DNA from: Mallotus nudiflorus
Lineage: Eukaryota; Streptophyta; Magnoliopsida; Malpighiales; Euphorbiaceae
Assembly: GCA_947683625.1 (NCBI GenBank)
Contig: CANTUR010001081.1
Span: forward strand, 1 to 64,000
Length of the DNA: 64,000 nucleotides
Direction: 5' to 3'
A program made the translations under genes and the position numbers. Positions 11,510 to 22,879 of the stretch are shown piece by piece (positions within the stretch are counted from its first letter, which is position 1; every line of letters begins with the position of its first letter). The notes beneath the pieces are model-generated. The model ran no database searches. It was given only the letters and a program-made list of their open reading frames with translations, and was not told where the DNA came from.

Positions 11510-13790
11510 ATATGAACCCTACTTATAACCGAGATAGAATGAGCATCCAATTTAAAATCTAGCCTAAGGATCATCAATAATAAATTATTTTGATGGAGCT
11601 AAACCCCTTTCTTATTAATTTAAAGCAAGATACTTAGCTATTAAAAGATGAAAAATCACACAATTCTAAGTGTAACCTAGTAATTATAATGAAAGGTAGA
11701 TGTGAAAAAATTTAAGTAAACTTGTAAAGTTTCAAAATAGAAAAGTTAAGGGAAAACCTCACTAAATTGATTAAAATTATAAAAAAAAATACATCCTAAT
11801 TCATCCAAAATATGTTTAGCCCTTATATAGGCATGTAAACAACCTAACCCTTAAAAGAAAAGATTTTCTTCCTTATTCATAGTGATGCTTATATAAAAAA
11901 ATCCTTAATTAAGGAGATTTCCTTCAAAATATGATAACTCATCTTTGAAAAGTCAAAATTGACAACTCATTATAACTAAGCAAAATGATAACTCATGATA
12001 ACTAGGCATTGAAGCATGCCATGTCACATGCCATGTAGGATGTTGACCATTGACCCTTGATTTTAACTTGTTGACTCTTTGACTTTGACTTTGACTTATT
12101 GACTTTGACTTGAAATATCCTTGAATCTTTTAGAATCTTCCTTATTCACTCCAAAATAAAAAAAAATAGATCAAAATTCATCCATATAAAACTAATTAAT
12201 TTGAAATATGAAATTAAACTAATTAGCTTGAATTCTTCATCATTTGGCTCCATTACTTGAATCCCTTTAGGGTTCATATTATTCCCTCCCTCTTGAAGAT
12301 GATTTGCCCTTGAATCATAGCCATCTTCTAAAGTTGATAAATTCATAAATCCTCCAAGGTCAAACACAAACACCTTTGTTGAAAGCTTCTCCTTTGACGT
12401 AAGGATCCATAAAAGTAGCTTCAACATATTTTGAACTTAATTGAACATAGAACTCTTATCCACAAATTTGTAAGGATTGTATTTTTATTGCTTCCTTCTA
12501 AACTTGAAACATGAATATCTCAAGTTCTTCTTACTATAAGCAAAAACTCCAGAGATTGTATTATGGACATAAGGAACTTCATTAACATCATCAAATGGAT
12601 CTTCATATGGTTTAAAAGTCTGCAAAATAAATTTTAAAACACTAGAAAAAGAAAGATTAAAGTTGTTAGTATAATCATAATGAATAACCAACTCTTGATC
12701 TTTCTTGATGCTCTTAATCTTTAACTTCTCCTTTTCACTCATCCCTTACTCGTTTTCTCTCACCAAGTGTTTCCCATTGTCCTCACTTTCCTTAATCAAC
12801 TCATTTTTAACACTTAGCTCACATTTTTCTTTTCTATCAACTTCATAGGTTTCCCTCCCCAAAGAATTCCTTAATGAAGATGGAAAATCTTCACTTTTTT
12901 TTTATTGATGCACATGTTTTCTAAAGTTATCTTTGGAGATGTAGTTTTAATTTGACACTTTTCCTCCCTACTCTTCTCCTAAACTTATTGCCTAACCAAT
13001 TTGGTAACTTCAACACCTTCCTGTTCCTTGGAATCACACCATTGTCTCTTTATAAGAACCCACTTTCTTTTCATATTCCAGACCAGGTTCAATTGCAACC
13101 TTTAAAGAGATAGAAGGTTCTAATTGCACTTCTTTCTTTAATCTATTAGCAATCTCACACTTAAGCCCACTGATGAATTTTGCAACTTTTCACCTTTTGA
13201 ATTCACCTATATCACTTGCAATTACAAATAACTTAAACTTTTTAGCATAATCATAAACACATAATCCATCACCTTGTTTAAGCCTTTGTAATTTAAGATG
13301 AAATTTATCCCTAACTTTATGAGGAATAAAATGTCTAGTCATTAACCTCTTCATTATCTCCTAATTTTTAATCTCACTAAGCTCATTCATGCTCCATGAT
13401 GCTATCAAATCTTCCTACCATATAGCAACATGTCCCAAAAATTTATGAGAAGTAAGTTTACATTTTTGGAAATCACTTAATTCAAGAGAATCAAATATCT
13501 CCTCTATTTGTTACACCCATTCCAAATAAACATAAGGATCATCACCACCAAGAAAATAAGGCATGTCCATAATGACCACACTCAAAGATAATTTAGAAAA
13601 AAAATAGAAAAGAAATCCTCACAAAGCATTCCCTTACATGTTTACACTCAAGGATGTGAATGCTCTTATGTTTAACTTAAAATTCATCCATATCAAGCTA
13701 GTTCATTTGAATTATGAAATTAAGCTAATTAGCTTGAATTCTTCATCATTTGGCTTCATGCTTGCACTTGAATCCCTTTTAGGGTTCATA
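11510..13790 (-). mobile_element. Decayed gypsy element (gag only) nested in the Tat-type LTR
   Basis: The insertion is bounded by TGAACCCT at about 11511 and AGGGTTCA at about 13790. A 110-120 bp direct repeat at 12170-12285 and 13676-13795 (shared TTAGCTTGAATTCTTCATCA) suggests remnants of two LTRs. A polypurine run lies near 12285-12300 on the minus strand. A run of GACTTTGACTTTGACTT (12078-12112) is a small hexamer repeat. No pol domains are visible, so the element is either a large deletion derivative or non-autonomous. The target duplication is not clear. Confidence 0.6.
13130..13575 (-). pseudogene. Ty3/gypsy gag (Retrotrans_gag) remnant
   Basis: Read on the minus strand from about 13567, the sequence gives MPYFLGGDDPYVYLEWV, then a stop and QIEEIFDSLELSDFQKCKL, followed by SHKFLGHVAIW and MTRHFIPHKVRDKFHLKLQ, then DGLCVYDYAKKF. 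This order is characteristic of the capsid domain of gypsy gag proteins. Several in-frame stops (one just after the tryptophan of the AAIWW-like motif) show that it is dead. Gag would form the particle that houses reverse transcription. Confidence 0.75.
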
Positions 13791-15822
13791 TTATTTATGA
13801 ATTACTATTTTACCCTCTATTTACATGCAATTTCATATAAACCCTTAAACAATTAACTCTAGGAAAACTAGTCATGAAAAATATATATAAACAATGCATT
13901 CATTTAAGCTCATAATCCCTAAGTTAGTCTAATCTACATTGATTTTAATTAAATGGGCTAAATCTTCATGTTTTAATTTAAAGTGATCCTAAAGACTAAT
14001 AGGCCTAATTTCTATTTTCAATTTTAATTAATAAACCTAAGTCTATTTATTTTAATTCTAAAAATGGGCCTATATCTACAAATTATGAAGCATTTAAATT
14101 AGTGGGTCTAGTTCTACAAGTTATGGAAAAGACTTAAATTTAATGTGTTAAGTCAAAATAATTTTAATTATCCTATGTGGGCTTATGTCTAAATTAACTA
14201 AATGGGACTAAGTTATGTCTAACCTAAATTCTATTTGATTATGGGCCTAAAATCAATTTTAATTAATTAAACCTAATCCTAATTAAATCAATAGACCTAT
14301 TAAAGAAAAGGTGAATCTAATCATTAAACTTAAAAAAAAAAATCTAAAGTCATTAACTTAAAGCAAACACAATGAAAATATGATATAAAAATCATAAAAT
14401 CGTAAAATTCACAAATCATATAAAAATAAAATAGTCAAAAAAATAATTAATTAAGATGCATAAATCAAAAGAATAAATAAAAAACATAATAAAATAAACT
14501 ATATAATGAATAAACTACATGAATCACGCATTCAATGATATCTAACCCTAATTAAATTACATACAACTTAAATTTACTACAACCACCATTAATTTTAATT
14601 AAAGCTTCACCAAATAAACCTAATTTATTGATCAATCAATAAAATAAAACACATAACCACATACATAGGATTCCACTATTCCCACTATTAGGGTGATTAC
14701 AATGATCTACTAAAAATAAAAATAGAATTAATACAACCCAAAAAACTAAATAAATAAAAATACAAAATAAAACAACCAACACAATAATAATGAATAAATA
14801 AATAACCTAAAAACTATATTCAACCACAAAATTCAATTTATGGCATTCCATGGATTTTCATGGATTTTATTCTCTAAATGAATTCGTCATGTAACTCCCT
14901 TTGTAACCACAAACACAAATATAAAAATAAAAAATGATTAGTAATTAAACATAATAAAAAATAAAGATTAAATAAAATTAAAATTGAATAATACCAAAAT
15001 AACCAAATAAAATTAACAAAAAAAAAAGGGTAGAAAAAAGACGATGGTATGAATGTAGTATTGATTTGCTCCTCATAGTGGTATGAATCACCGTTGCTTA
15101 AAATAGGTTTTCAATGCTTGATTTTTTTTCCTCCCAAAAGTCTATTGCTTCTTCTTAAAGAACATTACTTCTAAAGAAAATCTTTATTTGAAAAACTATA
15201 TAAAAACCAAAAGAAGAAGACGCAGAAAAGTCCCCTTGTAGGAGAGTTGACTTGGGTTTATATAGAAAACCTAGCTCCACTCACGTATCCTACTATGATT
15301 TTTCTATTCATGGTGATAAAATTTTGGTTTAATAAGGACTTTTAATTTCCTAAAAAAATTAGATAAATCCTGGAAAAGGTATTTATCCATTATTTTGACC
15401 AATTAAACTTTAGAAAACAAAAAAATTTTATTTACTGGAAAATAAAAAATACAGACAGAACATGTTTAATTCCGACCGAAATTATATAATTTTGATCAGA
15501 ATTATGTAATTACGATATGTTTTATGTAATTTTAATTAGAATTATGCAATTCCGATCAGAATTACATAATTCTAATCCTTTTTTTTTAATTTTCTTTTAA
15601 ATTTTAATTACAAAAAGACCCTTAAAGGAAATAAAATTTTCAATTAGGTTCTTAAAGAAAACATTACAATTATATCCTTAAAAACCAAATAATTTCTTTT
15701 GAAAATGCATTTAGGCTTTTGAGGTTTCAAACTTCAAGTGTTGAAGATCTATTTAGAATATTTTTATCATTAGAGTCTTTTGTCGCATCCATATTCCGTC
15801 ATCCCAAAATTGGGTGCTTACA

Positions 15823-16660
15823 ACCTCTCACACCTATTTTTGGACTATAAAGTTGTAGTTGATTGTTGGCTTAATTTTGGTTTATTGCCCTTGTCTACTC
15901 ATAATGATAATTTCTCAAATTGGATGGCTCATTTATTGGAATCTCAAAATAATAATTATATAGCTAAAGTTTTAGTTGTGTTATGGGGCATTAGAAATAA
16001 CGTAACAATTGGTTATGGAATAATGTGTTTGTGTTAGCCTCCTTAACTATTCAGTAGAGTTTATTGTTTCTTCATTGTTAGCAGCAAGTACAATTAGTTG
16101 GTCATGATATTATTACTAAAAAGGATCATTCTTCTTCGTTAAAATGGTCAAAACCAGTAGATGGGTGGATGAAGTGTAACATTGATGCCCCTATTCCTAG
16201 AAGTGGTAATTATATTGGCATGGGGGCTATTTTGTGTGATTGTATAGTGCCATGATTTGTTGTTTTTCTAAACTAATTCCTAGTTTGCTCTCAGCCTCTT
16301 TAGCTGAAGCTATATGTATGAAGGAAAATTTAAGTTGGTTGAAGGCAGGTGGGTTTCATAAAGTGATTATTAAGTCTAACACCAAGCTTGTGGTTGATGC
16401 TTTGCATGTTTCTCATGTTGATGTTTTTGAGTTTGGAAGTCCCGTTAGTAACTGTCGATCTCTTATTTTAGAAAATCATAATGTAGTGTTTTCTTTTGTT
16501 TGGAGACAAGAAAATGAGGTGGCTCATGCTTTAGCAAAAGCTTCTTATTTTCATGCTAGTCCCTCCTTTTGGCAGCATACTCCTAATTTTATTAGAGCTT
16601 TGTTGATTAATGATGTAATGATTTCTAGTTAATGAAGTTCTCTCTTTTCATATAAAAAAA
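15823..16660 (+). pseudogene. LINE ORF2 3' end: RNase H domain (RVT_3-like)
   Basis: A plant LINE-type C-terminal region. At about 15826-15900 the frame reads SHLFLDYKVVVDCWLNFGL, the tail of a zf-RVT-like segment. An RNase H fold follows with WMKCNIDAPI (first catalytic D), SLAEAICMKENL (E), IIKSNTKLVVDAL (the usual SDS is SNT, so the second D is lost) and VWRQENEVAHALAKAS (last motif). The frame from 16240 to 16632 is open, but upstream there are frameshifts (for example near 16030 and 16250). A short A-run at 16653-16660 may be the poly(A) tail. The 5' side is cut at the Tat-type LTR edge. Confidence 0.75.
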
Positions 16661-17280
16661 AGATATATACATGTTGATTCTTCTATTAACCATTCAAACA
16701 ACTTAGGTTCATTTGTTTGGTAAAAAATAAAGATGAGTATACAAATTGCAATTGCCAATGCTTAGTATTTTGTTGGCTAAAATTTAGCATAGGAATAGGA
16801 ATTTGATTTTCCATCAATGGAAATCATGATTTGTCTTCTATTCTTAAAGAATTACTTTTGAGTCAAATCAATTATAAATTTGTTAAATATTTAAATATTA
16901 ATATTTATTTTTAAAAATTTATAAATAAACTAATAAATTAATAAAAATACATATTAAATGTTTGAATAAAAATATTTAAAAAATTAAATAAGTTTTATAA
17001 AAACTATAATAATATTTCTACAAATAAATATTTCTATAATATTAATTTTTAATATCAAAAAAATTATCATGTTAATTTTTTATATATAAAAAATAATTAT
17101 AAAAATATTTTTTTATAAGAGAAAATTTAATTGCTAAATGATGTTGATTCTCATCGCTATTCCTATTTTCTAAAAAACCAAATACTTTTTTCATATTTTT
17201 CTTTCTTTTCATATTTCTCTCCATTCTAATTTTGATTTCAACTTTGATTTCAAAGTACAAACTAAATAGCCCTTAAATGT
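16661..17280. other. AT-rich stretch without recognised features
   Basis: Dominated by A/T runs (TTAAAAATTTATAAATAAAC and similar). The minus-strand frame at 17072-17260 is low complexity (lysine, phenylalanine, tyrosine) and not credible as a gene. I see nothing else here. Confidence 0.6.
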
Positions 17281-19480
17281 TTATTGTTAAATCAAGTTGT
17301 GAACAAACATCAAGTTTTAGCTCTCTCTAAAAGTGGTCCGATGATGAAAACAATTCATAAAATCAGTGTGTGAACATGATTAGCTATTGCATAGAGCATA
17401 CAACCTAGAAATCATTCGAAATTATAAGTCTGTTATCAACTCAGTCAATTGAACTCTAATTCAGTGAAATGAAAACTTAGAACAGCAAGTCACGCGCTTA
17501 AAGTGATCATTGCAAAACCACAATTGTTCAAATGAGCAAGTCACTAAGCTGAGTCTCGTTTTACGAAGTCAGATTGAGACTGACGAAAAATGATGACTAA
17601 CGAGTTAACTAGGAAGTCCAAAAACATTTTCTTCAATTTTGAAATTCTTTAAAACCTTACCAAAGTCAAAAAAGAAAAATGTTTGTTGTCACATATTGCA
17701 ACATTTACAATGTTGTTACAAACTGTGAAAAGATTATTATACTCTTTACCTGTATATGATCCTCCGAATTAGAAGGTAAAATAAATAATTTTTTTTTATT
17801 TTTTATAATTACGATGATATTGTAACCGTCACAATTCATATTCATACAAAAAAAACCTCTAAGGATGGACATTGAGGAGCGTGAAAATACACGGGAGAGC
17901 ACATTGATTGCATGTACATGCACACGAACACACAGGAACACATCTAATGATGCGCTCAGATGTGTGAAACTTCAGTCTCCTTCATGATGCCTCATCCAAT
18001 ATGTGTCTATAAATAGCACCCTAAACTTCATTTCTTGGAGGAGACTTTTTAGAAACTAGGCCAACACACTACTGGATTGAAGACTCATGACACCCTGAAA
18101 CACTATATACACATTCTTTTTCTTTGCTTAGTTGTTGATTAGTCTCATCTTTCTCACCAAACCGAACCTCGTCTCTATTAAAGCACACTCCAAAGGTAAT
18201 AATTACATCACGCGATTTCTACATGAATTTGACAAAGATAACTCAGTGACTTACACGAAACCGGTGTTTATACTCTCAACATGAGCTTAGTCAATATTCT
18301 AAGGGCCGAATAATCAATTTTGCACGTTTAATTTTTTGCATAGTTGCATTCTTCTCTCTTCTCCTCAATTTTTCTTTTTTTTCTTTTTATTATGTAACCA
18401 GCACTTGTGAAATTTTGTGTTTCTGTTATGAGACTTGCAATATCGTGTGCCGTCTGTTTGCATTTTCATGTATAATAAGATTTTGTCATATTCTTTGTAT
18501 TTTCTCCATGCTTAAGACTCAGATTTGTTGAAAATAAATTCGTTTTTTATTATAAAATTTACATTTTCAGCATTCTGTGCATATTTTTCATCATTTCTGT
18601 GTAAAAATCACGATCACGTTCAGCATCATTTCTGAATGACTTGAACATCATTTCTAAGTTTTTTCTTGTAAAAATTGTATTCTCTGCATTTTTCTTGTCA
18701 AAATAGCATTTTCTGCATATTTCTGATTAAAATAAGGCTGCTAATATGCTCAGATAATAAATCTGCTAACTCTAACATAATTTTCAGCATTTTCATCATT
18801 TTTGTATTGAAATCAACATTTTCACCAAAGTCTGCATATTCTGCATTAAAAATCAACATTTTAATATCATAATATCATTCTGCCTTCATTTATGTAATTT
18901 TCAACATAGATTTATATAAAAATTACATTTTCATCGAAATATAAAAATTTCATGTCTAAAATCATCACTTTTAGCATTATTATCATCAAAGTATCATTAT
19001 GCACACTTTTATACTATTCTGCATTAATAAATTGTATTCTCATCATTGCTAAAACACTAAAAGCTAAAATTGTCAAATATGCATTAAGAGCATGCATTTT
19101 CATTCTTCGCATTCAAAAATGCATTTAGAAATGCACTTTCATCATTAGCACTCAAAAATGCGATTTTTATCATTTGCCTTCAAAAATGCATTTTCTCTAT
19201 CAAGATATCTCGTTTTCAGCTAGAACTTGGTCCAATGATGCTCTCATTGTGCATTCAATTTCAATTGTCAGCATATTCTGCTTCATATTTGAGGTTGTTA
19301 TGAAATATCAACATTTCATAATGATTCTCTGTCATTCTACGCCATTTTCATGCCCCGTTTTGCATTCCTTAAATGCTTTCATATTCCCTGTTTACTTGCT
19401 TCATGTTCGAGCGGATCGATGAATTGCACATAATTGGGCTAGCGTTTGTCTTGCAATTGTGTATTCTAGATCTAGAACTA
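17281..19480. other. Unassigned region with TATA-like site and degenerate repeats
   Basis: A less AT-rich block (17290-18330) contains CTATAAATAG on the plus strand at 18007-18016, followed by a C-rich leader-like stretch. From about 18480 to 19200 comes a long series of degenerate phrases such as TTTTCTGCATATTTCTG, ATTTTCAGCATT and CAAAAATGCATTT. The last three copies (19108-19190) recur about every 40 bases. The organisation resembles an LTR and leader of a retroelement, but I see no primer site, second LTR or pol motif. I therefore leave its origin open. Confidence 0.4.
18007..18016 (+). promoter_or_regulatory. Possible TATA box
   Basis: CTATAAATAG is a good plant TATA match with a C-rich stretch (AGCACCCTAAACTTC) 1-15 bases downstream. 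No open gene follows, so it may be the promoter of a dead element. Confidence 0.35.
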
Positions 19481-19539
19481 GATTTACATTCTTATTGTCT
19501 ACGGCTAAAAATAAGTTTAGAAAGCCTTGCGAACAACGT

Positions 19540-21350
19540 TACAGTCATTGAAGTCCCCAGCGTTACGCCCTCGCATTCCTACGCTGAATGAAATAAAGCT
19601 CAAATCAGGTCTGTCAGCACAACTTGAGACCCATCATTCTTGAGATGACGCTCGAGTTTGAACATGTGTGGTTCGTTCCATATTTTAGGGTTTCGACCGA
19701 GGCCAACGCGACTCAGCAATACATGGCTGCCTTTAGGAATGAAGTAGTTAGCAACTGTTGTATCAGCTATGGAGACATGAGGAAGATTGAATGACACAAT
19801 CGGGTGGAGGCGAAAGGCTTCTCTAGCACATGCCTTTATGTAATTGAGTTGTGAGAAGTCTGATTCTTGAGCTAGTCTCTCCTTCCCTACAACTCTATCC
19901 AACTCTTCTACTTCTTTTTCCAGAATCTTGGGCTGGTTTATCATCTCTGCAAGTACTCATTCGAAAGCATTTGATGGATTATCCACTGCCGCCATCATTA
20001 TTTCCTACAAAAGTTGAACAGTTGATGTTTAGCTATATTGAAATCATTCGTAAAACATCCGCCGAAAAATGCTGAAAAAAAGAGAGGGCATTTAAGTTAA
20101 TTTATTTATTTAAAAAGAGCCGCATTAACATTATAATAAACAAAATTTATACAAACATTGTTTTCAAAATTTTCTTGAAATCATTTGAAATGTAAAGTTA
20201 GAAATATATGATAAGTGTTAGTGTCCCATAGATTTTATGTTACTTAATATGTTACAAAATAAAAAATAAAAGTTTTACTTAATATGCTGTGTGCATGAGA
20301 AAGATAGAGAATTCACAGTGATTTGAGCTTTAATCTCTCCAGTTGACAGAGTAGAGTTCCATTGTCATCTTTTAAAGTAATGAGAACGTCAAGCAGGTCG
20401 TCCACTACATCTTAGTACCGCTCCTCCATTGTTGAATCCTCTCTTCTATTATGGGATCATGATACTTATTTATGGTCCCAATACAATCCTTCATTACCTT
20501 CTCATGACCATCCAAATCAAGCCTTTGCAAACACGGCATATAGTCAGACAAACAAGATGCATACGTATAAGCAATAGCAGTGAACAATTGCATCAACGTG
20601 CTCTTTTTCCTCAAAACCAGGTCCATCATCCTTCATTCCTTCCCCGAAAAACCTCTTATTGAACACCATCTTCCTCACTACATTTCCACAATAATGATGT
20701 GCAGCTAGCCTCACATCCAGTAATCCACCTTCCTCAGATTCCTTGCATTGGCTATACACGTAATGAACAAGGTGATCGCTTCTTCAAGTCCTTTGCCATG
20801 GAACCACTTGTGTTTCGCTGGAGAAAGGACTTTTGTTGCCATAGCTTTCTTCATTTTCTTCCATTGTTCTCCCAACGGCACAAGAGCTGTTGTCAAATAA
20901 CCTTTCGTAGTGAGATGAGTTGACATTGTCAATAGTCTAGTTGCAAAAACAGAATCTTGGGCTTTCAAGAATTCGCAGCTAATCTCAGGGGAAGTGACCG
21001 TTATCACATGAATATTTCCTAGACGGATACAAGCAATCTCAGTGTTCAATTCTTGCACGAGGTTCTGTCCATCGAAAGCCTGGCATGTTTCGTAGTATTG
21101 TTGGCAAGCAACCAACAAGAGGCCATGGTTTTGCACAAGGAGGCAATGAGTTGTTTCGTGGATTCCGGGGTTTCATTAAATAAAATAAGGTAATTGCCGA
21201 GGCAAAAATCAAGAATAGGGAGAACAATGAAGTCATGGAAAGGGTAATGCCTGAAATATCAAGTGTGTCATGGAGAGGAGCTAGCATGCTATAAGAGCCT
21301 ATTGAGATAGTTTTATTTTCATTGCTATCAGCACAGCTTCCCCAAAGCAC
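19540..21350 (-). pseudogene. CYP79-family cytochrome P450 pseudogene (amino acid N-monooxygenase type)
   Basis: Intact CYP79 enzymes are ER-bound P450s that convert an amino acid to its aldoxime; the closest fit in style is the CYP79D valine/isoleucine group of cyanogenic plants. Exon 1 (21350-20317) opens with a hydrophobic anchor (SLFSLFLIFASAITLFYL) and PPCAKPWPLVGCLP, then ELNTEIACIRLGN, YCGNVVRKMVFN and IEERIQQWRSGTK. Exon 2 (from 20004) has MMAAVDNPSNA, the CYP79 form of the oxygen-binding motif, the K-helix EAFRLHP and LERH for the usual PERH. The 312-bp intron (20005-20316) keeps GT and AG ends. Lesions: frameshifts near 21070, 20750, 20590, 20410 and 20365, W-to-stop at 19957-19959, and a frameshift near 19605. 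The heme motif is degraded to FSVGMRGR, with arginine where the ligand cysteine belongs. Non-functional. Confidence 0.88.
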
Positions 21351-21473
21351 AAAACTTTAAGATCTACTGATTTGGAAATCTTTCAAGATTGCATGCAGTA
21401 TCTCACAGGTCCTCAAGGTTGCTTTTTCCTCTTTGTTTGTTTTTCTTTATGTTGGGATGCATAAGAGAAACCT

Positions 21474-21482
21474 CTATTTATA
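21474..21482 (-). promoter_or_regulatory. TATA box of the CYP79 pseudogene
   Basis: The minus strand reads TATAAATAG about 125 bases upstream of the first Met codon at 21350, a normal distance for a plant gene with a short leader. An alternative in-frame Met (MLAPLHD) lies near 21285. The promoter core looks preserved although the coding part is dead. Confidence 0.6.
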
Positions 21483-21688
21483 GAGAGCGCCTGTGCCAAT
21501 ATTTTATAAGAAAATGTTTTATGAAGCGGTCCACTTTGTAGCGGCTCGATTAAAAAATAAAAAAGGGATTGGAGAGACTTTTTACCAAAATAAACTGTGG
21601 CATATAAACAGGGGCAGTTTTATTAAAAAAATTAATAAAGAATGCAGACCTCTATATAGTCGCTCAAGATGTGTATTACGTCTCTATT

Positions 21689-21689
21689 T

Positions 21690-21724
<35 letters not shown>
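21689..21724. repeat. (TAA)n microsatellite
   Basis: About 12 uninterrupted ATA/TAA units. The polyisoleucine frame running through it is an artefact of the repeat. Confidence 0.95.
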
Positions 21725-21727
<3 letters not shown>

Positions 21728-21859
21728 CTTTTAAAATAAATTGTAATATCTCACTACTGGAGTTGATATGGTTGAAAAGATATATGGATAAAATTTAGTG
21801 TGTCGTTACTGGTGACACAATTATCTTTTTACCTTTAAGTTTAAATTTTTTTATTAAAT

Positions 21860-22195
21860 TATTAAAAGATATTATAGGTTATAAGTATTTAAATTTTTGA
21901 ATGACATATTTATACATATGTAATTTAAATTTTAAATTTAAAAAAAAATTATAGACTATGAGTATTTAAATCTTTACACGACGGCAGATTTATCAGTGTA
22001 CAACTTAAATTTTAGATTTCAAAAAAAATTTACAGACTATAAATGTTTAAATTTTTACACGACGGATTCATCAATATACAATTTAAATTTTATATTTAAA
22101 AAAAATTACAGACTATGAGTATTTAAATTATTATACAACGGGTTCATCTATATGCAATCTAAATTTTAAATTCAAAAAAAATTTTGAATTTTCAA
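21860..22195. repeat. Minisatellite, four copies of about 78 bp
   Basis: Four copies share TTAYAGACTATRAGTATTTAAA followed by a TACACGACGG-like segment, an AATTTAAATTTTA block and an A-run. The AGACTAT-type landmark falls at about 21876, 21953, 22034 and 22110, giving spacings of 77, 81 and 76. The first copy is the most divergent. Near-inverted sequences lie outside the array (GTCGTTACTGG at about 21801 and CCCACTAGCGAC at about 22242), so the array may be the core of a small DNA transposon. Confidence 0.75.
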
Positions 22196-22643
22196 AAAAA
22201 AATCAAAAGAAAAAAAAAAAAAGGCAATATGAGCTTTTTCGCCCACTAGCGACAGGGACACATGTCATGGTTAATGCAATATATTCCTGTTCAATATATA
22301 TATGTCATGTGAAAAAGCATATGTAAATTTTACCATCTTCTATCTTATATGTTAAATCATACGTTTGATATCATATATGGCTATACCAACAGGATAAATA
22401 TAGAGAATAAAATTTCTTGAAGCTTTACTAGATTAGAAGAATGCATGTTAGATCTTATCTGTCCTTAAAAAAATCTAAGAAATGACTTAATATATGGCAA
22501 GTAAATCAGCCTCAGGTGTGCCAAGATTAAGATTCTATATTTATTTATTTTTATGTGATTTTGGTTAGCATTTTTTTAACCAAACACTACATGTTATGGC
22601 ATTGATAGAACTTATGGGCTATTTAGCTTCCACATAGATGCAA

Positions 22644-22879
22644 GGCAAAACCCTTTTTCACGCCCTTAAATTTTACATTTTATTTTATTAAATTCTTAAA
22701 TTTTATTATATTATATTAAATCCTTGTACTTTTATATTTGTACACATTAAAATTTTTTTAAAATTTTAAATTGTTGATATTATTGTGCAAATATAAAAGT
22801 ATGATGGCTCAATGCAGCACAACTAAATTTTAAGGGCTCAAAACGTAAAAATTTAAAGGCTTAGAAAATTGGTTTTGCC
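22644..22879. mobile_element. MITE-like foldback element, 236 bp
   Basis: Terminal inverted repeats start GGCAAAACC on the left and end GGTTTTGCC on the right. Pairing extends inward: CGCCCTTAAATTTTACATTTT on the left against the complement of AAACGTAAAAATTTAAAGGC on the right. An inner pair lies near CTTTTATATTTGTACA and GTGCAAATATAAAAG. There is no coding capacity. No convincing target duplication was found, so the family is not assigned. Confidence 0.65.

Larger units (their letters stand above)
11255..15822 (-). mobile_element. Tat-type gypsy LTR (solo or fragment), minus strand, with nested insertion
   Basis: On the minus strand it begins TGTAAGCACCCAATTTTGGG (plus end 15822) and ends near GCCCGCTAAACCCCATCA (plus start 11255). 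Its reverse complement aligns with the LTR at about 27.1-28.9 kb, for example the GTAGATTAGACTAACCTAG and TACATGTAAATAGAGG blocks. Removing the insertion at about 11.5-13.8 kb leaves an LTR of about 2.3 kb. The flanks (ATAGA on the left, ACCTC on the right) do not match, so recombination rather than simple insertion probably made the present ends. Short ATTAGAATTACATAATT-like repeats occur at 15470-15570. Confidence 0.7.

Noticed and set aside
17281..18400. Integrated plant pararetrovirus
   Set aside because: A TATA box and leader alone are not enough; no coat, movement or RT motif is visible nearby.
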